Positions 12,901 through 24,900 of a DNA stretch of 64,000 nt are shown here, piece by piece. The number at the start of each line of letters is the position of its first letter. The stretch's first letter is position 1. Source of the stretch: Branchiostoma floridae (lineage: Eukaryota; Chordata; Leptocardii; Amphioxiformes; Branchiostomatidae); assembly GCF_000003815.2 (NCBI RefSeq), contig NC_049980.1, positions 13,872,638-13,936,637 on the forward strand, given 5' to 3'. Under the pieces are notes generated by a model. It was not told where the DNA came from. It saw nothing but the letters and a program-made list of their open reading frames with translations, and made no database searches. The position numbers and the translations under genes were made by a program.

Positions 12901-15900
12901 ATTTTTTTATTTTTGGTTATTGGTCAACAAGGTTGCTTTTAACTAGTCTTTGAAAGTTGTCTGTGTGCAGTTTGACTATAAATTTTCTAAAATGAGAAGT
13001 TGTAAATGTCATATTATGCCTGGATGCAATCAGAGGAGCGAACTGAAGGGCATGAATAGAATGGATTCCAGGCTACTCCCAACCTAGTAGTAGTATGAAC
13101 CTTGGATGGATAGTGACCGGGAACAAAGTTGTTCCTGAATGTGTGACAGGCTTAAAGCTGCACAGCAGAATTTTGTGCTTTCACTTAGATTGCCCCACTG
13201 TTTCATTCACAGGTATGTACACAATCAGGACTGGGATGCAGCACAGAGGGTAGCTGAGGAACATGACAAGGACAGTGTGTCAGACGTACTGGTTGGTCAA
13301 GCCAGGTAGGGAGAATTTACACTTTTCCAATGTTTAGACAGTCAAGACAAATTATTAAAGGTCTTTTGGATTGCTTTTATGTTTCTTCACTCATGTGGTT
13401 TTGATTCCAATTGGTTGGCTATCTGCACATCTTACAGTACTGTGACTGCTTTCTGTGTTAAATTCACAGTTACTGTTTTCTGTGTTTAGGTATGCATTTG
13501 AGCAGAAGGATTACCAAAAGGCAGAGACGTTCCTGTTGAGAGCTCAACGTCCAGAGCTGGCTGTTAAATACTACAAGGTATGGGGTGATATTCAGATATT
13601 ATAGATATATTATAGTACATTAAAATCATCTGTCTTTAATATCATACTGATAGTTAAGAAAGAACATTTTTCTTGCTTTTGGAGTATCCAATAAACGAGG
13701 TAACCTGATAGCAAATACTGTAAAATGACAAGTGGTCAGATTTCTGAAAAAAATTTGAAGAAAAAAAGTTTGCAGACATAAGGTCTACAAGTTTGTGTTT
13801 GTGTGGTAATTTTGTCATGCGCATCTCATCTTTTCTTTTGTCCTTGCATCCTTGTTTACCTACCATCCTGTGTGAAAATTTGCCCGTCCCGGACTAGTCC
13901 GGACCGACATGAACCGTCAGTTCGAACCATGCAATAGTCCGGGGGTCGGACGGGTCGGTCGGACGGGACGGACGCTCGACAGTTCGCAGAACGGTTCGGA
14001 CGGCCATAAAGGGTCCAGATTGGCCGCTTGGACTAGCCCGGACTACGTCCCGGACTGGTCCCGGACGGCATCGTTCGAACGCTTTCGGGCGGCGGCCTGG
14101 AGCGGGCCGTTCGAACGGTTCGAGCCGGTACGGCTCCGCCCGGGCCGGACGGCCGAACGGGCGGTTCCCATAACAACAAAGCGATCCGAACCGTCTGGGG
14201 GCGTGCAGAGCACCGCGGGGCGCCGGTTCGGACGTCTGCGAACCACCAATTTACATGGCAACTGTACCTCCCAAACACCCGTGGAATGCGTAAAATCGTG
14301 CTGTTGTGAGGTGGAAATCGCTGCCCAAACAGTTCGGACGGTCTGAACCGCCGGAATGCCGTCACAAAATAGAAAGAATTTGAATGCAATTCATCCCTCT
14401 GCCGCCAGCGCTCCTATAGACAAAGTATTAATGACGGCTTGAAGTTACAGAATGACACCAGCCGCAAGACAATCAATGTAAATCACATGTGCCCTCACTT
14501 TGACGTTATGTGCGTGCGGAGTCCCAGGAAACATTTGATTGCCCGCACAAACCATGTACAAAGCGTAAGTAATGGATTTCTGATGTCTTTCCGACTGAAG
14601 CGTGGTTACCAAACATGTGGTGGAGACACTATCACTAATATATGATATACATTCAAGTCCATAATCTAGAAGATTCATTTATAAACATCATTGAATGCCC
14701 TAATATATTCATGCCAACGCTAGGCACGTTACGCACCCAGCGGCGGCGAGGGTTCAGTGACCCCATCTCAAACGTAAACAAGAAGACGATCCTATGAAGA
14801 AGCCAAACATTTTGTTGGTGTGTGTTGAACTTTATTGTATTTTGTTGAAAGAAAGTTGTATCTAAATATTGAATTGTAATATATATGTTAATCTAGTGCC
14901 ACAAAATATTATTCTACGTGTCTAAAATAAGACTAGTTTTGATATAGGTGCTGGCCCCCATACGTGAATTGAACTCTCCCACACTTGATTGAAGCCTCCC
15001 GGTCCTTTGGGACAGCCGCCCGACAAGTGCGCACATGTCTGTAACTCGTTGTTTGTTGTTTATTTTACGTTCCATGTGTTAATTTTTGGCACAGTTTGCA
15101 CATCCATTGACAGGAATACCACTAAGAATGATGTCGTCATTATACCCATTTCCTTTGTGTTTCTTGCCTTTTTTCACGAGCAAGTTATTCAAAGACGGGA
15201 AAATACGATCCAGATATCAATTTGCGAGCCAGTGGCTAGGCCACACCCACACAGCGCGAAACTTTAGGTATAGAGGCGTGCCGCTGTCCATCATCGCGTG
15301 GCGACCGACAAAATAATTAGCAACCATATATCCGCTAGCTGGGTGTCATGCTGTCCGTATTATAAAACGTCTGCACAATTATTATTGGAATCTTTCGGCA
15401 GTAAATTTACTTTGCGCACTTGTAAGCGACTTTTGACAAGACTGGCCGGTGTTCCCGTAAAGCTTTCCTTCTGTCCTAATCCCAGCAAAACTGGTCTCCG
15501 GGGACAGCCGCCTACCAGACCGATTCGTAGGGCAGGAATCAAAATGTCACACTACAACGGGTCTCCAATTTCTGGAAGGGTGGCAAAATCACCAATTGCA
15601 ACGTCTGGCCGCACCTTTGAGCTTCGGCCGTAAGTCTAGAATCTACTTAAATTATTCAGCAAAGCAAATAGGATGTAAAATCTGCTTGTCTCTAGTGTAT
15701 AGTTATTGTGCATGTGATTTCATTAACTTTTGTAAAATCAACGATATTCAGAAGGCTTCAGAAGTACCACGAGTGATATCATACAATGTTGATTGAATGA
15801 GTAGAGATTAAAAGACGTCACCCTAGAGGATTATTGTTAACCTACGCCGTAGACGTTTCAACTTTCACATCGCTTGATAGATTTTTATGCCCGTCAAAGG

Positions 15901-18900
15901 CACATGTGTGAATAGCAGGCGAAATCTTTACTTGCGGCACAAGTAAATAAACGCTTTTTGAAAAGTTGGTAAGGAGGAACAATATTAAACGGGGAGGATT
16001 ATTGTCGAGGAAATTCCGCTCGTGAGGACATGGATATAACGTCCTTGGGAGGAAGTTACTAGTATGCCATGGTGAGGAGAAGTAATTCTATGGAACGTTG
16101 ATATTAATATTTTTCAGTTGTAGTTGTACTCTACTCTCTCTACTCTATATGAAGCATGGACATGGACACCTGACGTGCTAATTCAGATTACGCTTAGTCT
16201 ACAGTTTAGTCTTTGTTCTGTGCGTTTAGTCGTTACACAGCATTGGGCATGTACACAACCAAGATACACTTACTGAAGTACAGAGAAGAAAACAAATTCG
16301 CTGGAATTTCACAGGTTTTATCCCCAGGGGCAGGCAGGCGAGTTTCTAAAGCTTGACTCCCTGCTGACAATAATCCCGATAGCCCGTCCGAACGGTTCAA
16401 ACGGTTCGGGATTTACTGTGGCGTGTCCAGAGATCCGCCTGGCTCCGACATGTCCGACCCGTGAGAACGTTGCCCCCAACCAGGGAGGTTTTATCAAACC
16501 CGGGACATTGAGGAAACAACTTCGTTACCTTCGTCATGGATTTAAAATTACCTCCGATCAGTGGTGTATGCGGAAATTGTAAGACGATCATAATCACATC
16601 ATTATCTTCGCCGAGAAGGTTATATTTATAATATAATTTGCAACGGTACGTGGAAACATGACTTCCTCTTTGCTGCAACAAGTGACTATTACGTCATCAT
16701 ACCACTGTGTTTCCACGAAAATGGGCGCTGAAACAACATTGTGCATAATACAGCCCACAGGAGTCCCAGTAAGTGCGGAAAAAATACATGCCTTCAGTTA
16801 GCTAGGATTTTGACTGTGCTGTTGATAATTTCACATCTAACACACTTGGTAACACAGCTAAACGATGTAAAACAGTTTCTTACCAGTTCAGTCTTGAACA
16901 AGAAGGGATGTTTGTATTCCAGTCCGTTTGTATTCCACGGAAGTTTCGGCAGTCGGTTGGAACAGCACCAGAACATAATTCCACACAAATTGTTTGTGTT
17001 GCTAGTCCTTTTCCATCTCTCCATGGCAGTTTGATGCATCCTGACCCGAAACGACAACGTACAAACCCCTCACGCGACACCTCTTCCAACTTATCCATGA
17101 TAGTCTGTACATTTAGCCTTAGTATAAGACTAAAAAGCGGAAAAATAACACAGGACATCAGGAAACGGTTTACTGATGAGTTTTCAATTTGAAATGACCG
17201 CGACGCACGCGCAATGCTCATGTTATCCCCAGGGGCAGACAGGGGAGTCTTTCAAGCTTGACACCCTGCTGACAATAATCGTGATAACCGGTCCGAACGT
17301 TCAGAACGGTTCGGGAGGCACTGTTGCGTGTCCTGAGATCCGCCTGTCCCTGGCCAGATCCAGGGCAGTTCTCTAAGTCTAACCTTTCATATTACGAAGG
17401 ATGAAGCGTCCAAATTTCTCAGGGGAACATGACACCGACCCCTAGATTGTGCGTCACCATCCCCAACCCCTATCAATTTACGACGCACGGGTAGTGCATA
17501 GTCTCTCCTTCTGTAAGTGTAACGTGCTGGATGCAGCCATCCACGGCGTTTCTTGATCCAGTCGTCGCTTCGACTAACGAGTAATATATTTTCGAATTTT
17601 TATTGTACGTTTGTGCTCTTAAAGCTAAGTACAGGTCAAAATGATAAAGTAGTTCTAACGCTTCTAACAACAATATGCATATAAAATGGTGGCGTTAGAT
17701 GTTCGGCTAACCGTTCCCCGTGTCCTGTTTTGGATACCGTACTCCAGCGTGACACAGCACTGTACTTGTTTTTAGTCCCACTTTCTTGATATAATGTCAA
17801 GGGGAATATCACTGGTCAAACTCAACACGTTTTCAAAGAGTCGATTGAAGTCTCGCTGCTACAGGTCGTCCAACAGGTGATCCAACCAGGTACTGCTCAC
17901 AAGTTCCTTTCCGGCCAAAGCATGCGCTTTGACTCCAAACGATGGTGGAAATTTTGGTAAGTGAGAAACATTCAAAATATTGCACTTCACAAATCATGTT
18001 AGGTATTGTCCACAAGGCGAGATAATGCCGGACGCCATGAAAGGCAATAAAGATGCTAAATACATTTTCAACATTATCTCCCGTATTATTGCACATTTGG
18101 ACAGAATCGTCGCTTGGTACAATGACAGTCAATCGAAACGTAGCGCAACTCAATGTCGTCTTATTTGTAAAGCGCCAGAGACAATTATTTAATCATAGGG
18201 TAGAAAGATTATATTTAGTTCTACAGAAAACAATGGTGGTCTGTAACTTTTCCCCGCCCGTTTTAACGCCGTGCGAGCATGATCAATCCAGAGTCGTATG
18301 GTGAAGACCTCAGGTGCCAGGGTGACCTACAATAGCATTGTCGTTTATTCTTCTTATAGTACTTTATTACACTGCGCTTGGAAGACAACGATTTTATTGG
18401 CGTGGGCAATGTAGTTAGTAAATCAAACACGACAGCAGAACGGACAATATAGCGTTCGTGTGATTTAGAAACGAAACACGGCGTGCCGAATTCTTATTCG
18501 CCATGCCACTGCGACTATCCAAGCGGTATCTGCTGTTACGTGTTTAAGACTTTTTTCTCATTTATCGCTAGAGAAAAATAAAGAGACAAACAGGACTAAA
18601 ACATATTCATTCTTCATGAGAACAGACTTCGTAACAATGACTTGTTCATACCTATAGATATTCATATGTCTGTTTAGTTATAGACCTTACGAAAGTCGCT
18701 TTACTTTTGTCGTGTCAATAAAGATTTTATATGCTGCATGCACGGCATTTGGTAGTGTACGAGATACGATACAAAGACTGGTACTTCGTGGCAGATTACC
18801 CTTTAATAATGGTCGAGAGGATAAACATGTAGGTGTGATCCGCGTACTCAACGCTGCATGGGCGTGATGGGCAATCCAAACTGTGCAGGTCGCGTACTGT

Positions 18901-21900
18901 TCCCTGGCCGGCTTACTCTTCTATTCATTCTATTTCTACGGTTTTCCAGCGACCCGGAGTCTGGTACTGGTAGAGACTAACATTTTCCTGCAAGGAGAGA
19001 GCAAGCCGACATGCAAGTCGGCAAGCAAGCCTGCCGACTTCATTAGACAAACAGGCATTTGTCGCAGTTCTCCCAGACGTATTTTCCCGTCCATAAAACT
19101 CGGACAGGGCCCACAACCTAAATTATGTCACAAAATGTGGCAATATGTAACTGCGAAAATTTTGGCATTGTCTTAATCACGTGGTTGAACAACGTGTTTT
19201 GGCTCGCCATATTCAGATGAATTTCCAAGAAACTTGATAGTGGGGCATAGGATTTCAGTTTCAGTTTCTTACAACCAATCATGTGGCTCATTATTTGCAG
19301 TGAAAATCGACGTCTCCGGCTCATTTCGTACAAATCGTAGCGATTGGCTAGCCAGTAAATAGATTGTCCCACACTGTACACATCAAACGGCTGCCGCCAG
19401 CATGGCGCCATGGCAACGGCCAATGTGTGGTGGGAAGACCACCAGAGCGCCGCTCACGTGCGCCTCACAGGCGGGATGTCAATCAACCCGCTGTTTATTT
19501 CAGCGGGTGCAGCCTGGAACTGGGGTCGCCGTGTTTTCCAAAATCATCTCGCACACTGGACAGCCGGGCTTTCTGAGCAACGTTCGCACATGCAGAAAAA
19601 CTGCACTGAGTAGCGGAGCAGATTCTTCAAAGGGTGACTCAACACTGTAAGCTGGAAATTGGAAAATGAACAGCATTTTATAAGTGTATGTAAACTTTAC
19701 TAGAAGACCCATCAGTTGGTTTTTGCTACTCTATTGAGTATTGTATTATACTCTACTCTTCACTTCAGACAGCCGTGCGTGGTGACATATATGTACAAGA
19801 AAACACGTCACCCATTCATTAGTCGCGGCCAAAATTTAATATAGAAGAAAAGTTGTAGATTTGAAGGTAGAAAAATCTCAATTTTTTAAATTTTCATAGT
19901 ACATTTTGTATTGTTCTGGCGATAGTGCAACGCTATTACTATTAGTGTTCGCCCGCTCTGGCTGTTGCCCCGCAATAATGGACGTAATGCATGCCTCTAA
20001 CAATGTCTAATAGTTTCACCTACGGACTTTACTGCTCTTCTGGTCGCTGCGCCTAGTGTACGGAAGGGGGCGCTGTCGCACGGCTTCATACAATTTAGGG
20101 ACTTAGACAAAATTTGGCAGGGCGGCGGCAATTTTTTCTAAGTGTTTTACGGCGCCCGAAGCGTCCGGCGGTCCTGAACTGCCGAACGTGCTGAACCACT
20201 TAATGACGGTTCACCGCCCGGCGCTCGGACTGGCAGCCTCGCGGGCCGGACGGCTTTGACGTAGGCGGACCGCTCGGACTGCCCTCGGACCGGTCCGAAC
20301 CGTTCGGGGCGAGTTGATTTTCACACAGGATGTTTGGTGTGTTTAGGAGGTGGGTAATACTTCACTCATTATTGGATGGTGTTTTTTGTCCTCCTTTAAA
20401 AGATTCAGAATATTTGTACAGGGTATTTCTCTCTGACATATTCTGCAATCCTGGTAAGACAGCTACTCTATTTTTGTACCTGATTACAGAGTGTCTTTAG
20501 CCTGGGTATTATCCGGATAGTATTTCACTCCGTTTATTATTGTTATTGTTATTGGGTGGGCCGACTACTCTCTCTTTGCAGCCAGGGGCTGAGTTGTGAG
20601 GAGCTTACATTAGGCAGGGCTAAACGCAAGGCCAAGGGTCTGGAGCTAGCTGCCATTTTGTGCTACTCAGGTGACTTCAATACGACAGTAATTGCCCCAG
20701 GTGTGGCCATGGTTTTGAACCACTCACACCGGGATGGACCCCTACTCTTTTCGATAAGTGCGGTGGGATCTTTAACGTGCTTGGGGTATGGCTCTCCTCA
20801 AACACAGGACATCCATTTAACGTCCTATCCGCCGGCCGGCCCTAACCAAAGCTAGGCACTCATTTTCACCTGAGTGAAGAGAGGAAAGCGGTTTGAAGTG
20901 CCTTTCCCAAGGGCGCAACATCGGTGACACATCAGCGGTTTCGAACCTGTTACCTCTGGGGCCTGGGTCAAACACCTTACCGATTGTGCTACATGATGCC
21001 ACGATTAAACACTATACACAGTCGCTTCTTGCTCTGACTTTTATTATAGGATGCCGGGATGTGGTCGGACGCCCTGCGTGTGTGTAAGGAGTACATCCCC
21101 CACAAGCTGCAGCAGCTGCAGGATGAGTATGACAGGGAGATGCTCACCAAGGGCAGCCAGGGGGCCGACGCCCTCATCGAGCAGGCCAAGGAGTGGGAGT
21201 CGTCAGGAGAGTATGTCCGGGCGGTGGACTGTTATGTCAAGGTCACAACCGTGCACACACAGGACCCTGCTGTGTTGGAGAAGTGCTGGAAAAAGGTACT
21301 GTCAATCTTGACATGTTTGCGGTGTTGTTGTTCTTTTCAGTGTACCCAGTGATCTCTCCACTGGGAATTTACACTTCAATTACCAGTATGTGTTTCCAAT
21401 ATATTTCAACTCTACTACAACTGTAACAGTAATTGTAGCAGAATAAAATGTTAACCTTGGCTCGTAGAGTATTTGAAATGGTAAGAGGAAACTTTTAGTA
21501 ATATATATACATGTATATCACTTCGCCTTGAGTTTCCTTCCTGCAGGCTGCTGAGCTAGCCATGAAGTTCCTGAGTGCAGAGAAAGCAGTGAAAGTTGTT
21601 GAGTTGGTGGGCCCTCGTCTGGTGGATATAAAAAAATACAACACGGTCAGTACATCTGGTTGTTATCTCATCTATCTGGTTAACTCTTTTCAATCTGAGT
21701 CATCATCTTGGATGTAAAATATACAATTTGCACTAATGTTCACTGTTTCTTGTTATTGTTACCCTGTCTGAACATAAGTGTACTGTAGTTCTGGAATGTT
21801 CTGCTAAATGGCATTAATGTAAGATGTTTACTTCTGTAGGCTGCTGAGCTGTATCTGAGTCTGGATATGGTGAAGGAGGCCATAGATGCCTTCATGGATG

Positions 21901-24900
21901 GGGAGGAGTGGAACAAGGCTAAGAGGGTGGCAAAAGAACTTGAGCCAAGGTACATCATGGTTCAGAAATAAAGATATTGTGTCTTGATTACTAAAATAAG
22001 ACACAATAAAGATACTGCATCTTATTCTAAACATCTCATGGCTGCATTGTACAGAATTCTGCCACTGACTACTCTTAACTAAAATGAAAAATAACAGATC
22101 AGCATCCCTCATTTTTTAGATTGTTTAGCCTCACTTTGAATTTAGACACTAAGCTGATATCGTAAAGCTCTCCTTTACATTGTCACCAAAATGCCATTAT
22201 CATTTACAATACCTTTTTCTTTCTTGGGTCCTCTTGGACAAGTTGCTGCTCTTAGAAGAGCAGGAAGTAGCATTAAAGTTTCCTTGTTAAAGTCAATTGA
22301 CTGACATGCATACTTCCTTACCACAGGTATGAGCAGTATGTTGATGACAAGTACAAGGAGTATCTGAAAAACCAAGGCAAGGTGGAGTCGGTAAGAAAAA
22401 CTTCTGCCCTTTTGGTATTCACTTTTGGTATGAATAGAATTTTACTGTATGAGTGTTTATGATGTTTATGTTTATGATGATACATGACTGTATCCATGCT
22501 GTTTACTGTATGTTCCAGCTTGTTGGAGTGGATGTGATTGCAGCCCTGGACATGTATGTGGATAGAGGACAGTGGGAGAAGTGCATTGAGACTGCAGAGG
22601 GACAGGTTGGTTTTGTTGGAGTGTAACGTTAGTAGTGATAAACAAAAATGTATTAAGGAAATTTTAAGTTTAACTTAGTCAGATGCTTCATGAAAAACTT
22701 TAGAATAACAAAAATGAATTTGTTAGAATCATTAACATTTTAAAGATTAAAGATAAATTTTGTTGAATAATGTATGAATTGCTACAACCAGCAGAAAGTA
22801 AGAGGAATGCTTTTAATTGGTGACAAATTGCTGTGATCTTGGCGTGCTGTGATCTGGTGTGCCGTGCTAGGCTGTGATCAGAGGAGCAAAACAAATGAAA
22901 GTGAGAATAGGATGGATTGTAGGCTACTCCCAGTTGTTGTGCTAATGTCCTTAATGTGTCACTGTGACAGCAGATTTGTACTACAACTATAAACTGGCAA
23001 TAACTAATCATGTTTCCCACAGGGCTACAAGGTGCTGCACAAGTATGTGGCTCTGTATGCTACACATCTCATCAAGGAAGGGCAGACAGACAAGGCTCTG
23101 GACCTGTACGTCAAACATGGTGCACCAGCAAACCCTGCGGTAAGGCTGCCCACCCAGGCATCTTTTTTACGCTCTTGTACACGAACGGCAGCAGAACACG
23201 GGTATAACTTTAACAAAGTTACATGACATAAACAAAACAATACACATATTCAAGTCCAAGAAGGCATAAAGAAAAAGGTGGATATTATTGATAGAATAAA
23301 GCCTATGTGTAAATTAAGTATGATGTACAGTAAGTCTAACATTGATGGGCCACAACTCATTTCTACTCTCTGTTCTAATTAGCTGAATTGCAACTCATAC
23401 ATAGAATAATAAAAATTCTGCTCATGCTTTATGCATGAAAGATGATGTTTTTAGGGTGGAACAAGTCTGTTGTCTTGTTCTGATTTCAGATTATGTTTTT
23501 CCCTTTGCATGTTTGATTCAGGTTTCTTGAATCTATTTTTTCAGAACTTTAATATCTACAAGCGTGTCGTGCTAGAGATCCTGTCCATGCCTGACCTGGA
23601 CCGTGCTGACTCCTACCGTATGTGGGCTGACCTCAGGGACCTGCTGATGGACCTGGTAGGCTTTATATAATATAAGCCTATTCAACTGCAATTGTGTCAA
23701 TATGTGCAAGTAGAACCATAACACATCTGGACATTACCAAGCATGGTCCAGACAACTGTTATAGGCTTTCACCTTTGACATATTACCCACAGTGCATCTT
23801 GCTGTGCATGCACAGTTGAAACTATGAACAGGCTTATTGCAACAGCTATATAGTAACAAGCATGGTCTCAATACCCATCTGTTTATGTTTTCTTCTTAAA
23901 AGATGAGTAAACTTTAAGCACTAATCTTTGGCTCCACCAGGCTTTTTTTAAAGTCCATCACATATAAGTGTGGAAATATAATGATTGTCTCCCAAACTTC
24001 CAAGAAAAGTAGAAGATTATTAACTGCTACTCCTTATAGCAAGTGCATGTCTGTTTGTTTCCACAGTGTGAAAACATGTCCAAGTCATCAGAAGCCAGCA
24101 GCCCAGCCCATGAGGAGTTTGAACAGATGTTACAGATCGCACACTACTACGCTGTCAGGTCTGCATGCATGGGACAGAAGGGCATGGTAGGTTCACTCGT
24201 ATATTAATGCAATCTGAAACAATCTAGTTACACGGATGAGATCCCATCGACAGAGACACCAACTGAAATCTCTTCTGCTACATGTAGTAGAGATCCCAAT
24301 CGGAAAATTTAAAGATATTCCCTTAACACACACACACAGTCAGAACTGACAGAGACTCCAATTGGGATCTCTACTTTTAGAATCAGTAAGTCAGCCAGAT
24401 TGTAATTACTATCTAAGACCATTAGAATAAGTGAAAAATTGTAGATTCTATAGATATTATGTTCTAGTATTTTAGTCACATGTCAAAATCAAATCCATGT
24501 TACAGTATTATTTCCTTGACAGGAACACATTGTTGCCAGACTGTCTGTGTCCTTGCTGAGACACTCTGACATCATACCTGCTGACAAGGCCTTCTACGAG
24601 GCTGGTGTCCACTGTAAGGTGAGAAAGTGCCTGAATTCTGGAGTAGAGTAGGCAGAGGAGACTTTTTGTCCAGTCGTGTAGAATTTTTAGAATATGAACA
24701 TGTCAAAGGTGCTGAGCGACCATGCAGTGGCCAAAATTGGACTCAAATGTGTTATAACTCTTGATTTCATACTTGGTTTGTAATGAATGATGTATAAGAA
24801 TTATTTAAAAGACAAGAACACACAACATGTAAAAAAGATTCTTAATTGATGAAATTTGTAGACCCACCTGTCAAATCACACACTGCCTCAAGTCTAGCAG

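Larger units (their letters stand above)
13864..20332. mobile_element. 6.47-kb insertion with inverted, GC-rich ends in an IFT172 intron
   Basis: The left end starts CATCCTGTGTGAAAAT (13864-13879) and the right end is its exact reverse complement (20317-20332). On both sides the inverted match continues, less perfectly, into CG-rich sequence with TCGGACC at the same distance. Subterminal blocks (13880-14360 and about 20150-20310) are full of CGGACGG and TTCGAACGG motifs, unlike the AT-rich surroundings. This insertion is why the intron between 13577 and 21050 is about 7.5 kb. I see no transposase-like reading frame and no convincing target-site duplication, so it is either a nonautonomous or decayed DNA transposon or a composite. 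The interior is mostly unique AT-rich sequence with small open frames of no recognisable family. Confidence 0.6.

Noticed and set aside
13909-14389. Overlapping ORFs of 145 (+) and 118 (-) codons
   Set aside because: Both fall in CpG-dense sequence where stop codons are rare. They are Arg/Pro/Gly-rich with no domain and occupy opposite strands.
16741-17221. Mutually overlapping ORFs around 16741-17221 as a transposase
   Set aside because: They are short, on both strands, without a catalytic motif or zinc finger that I could see.
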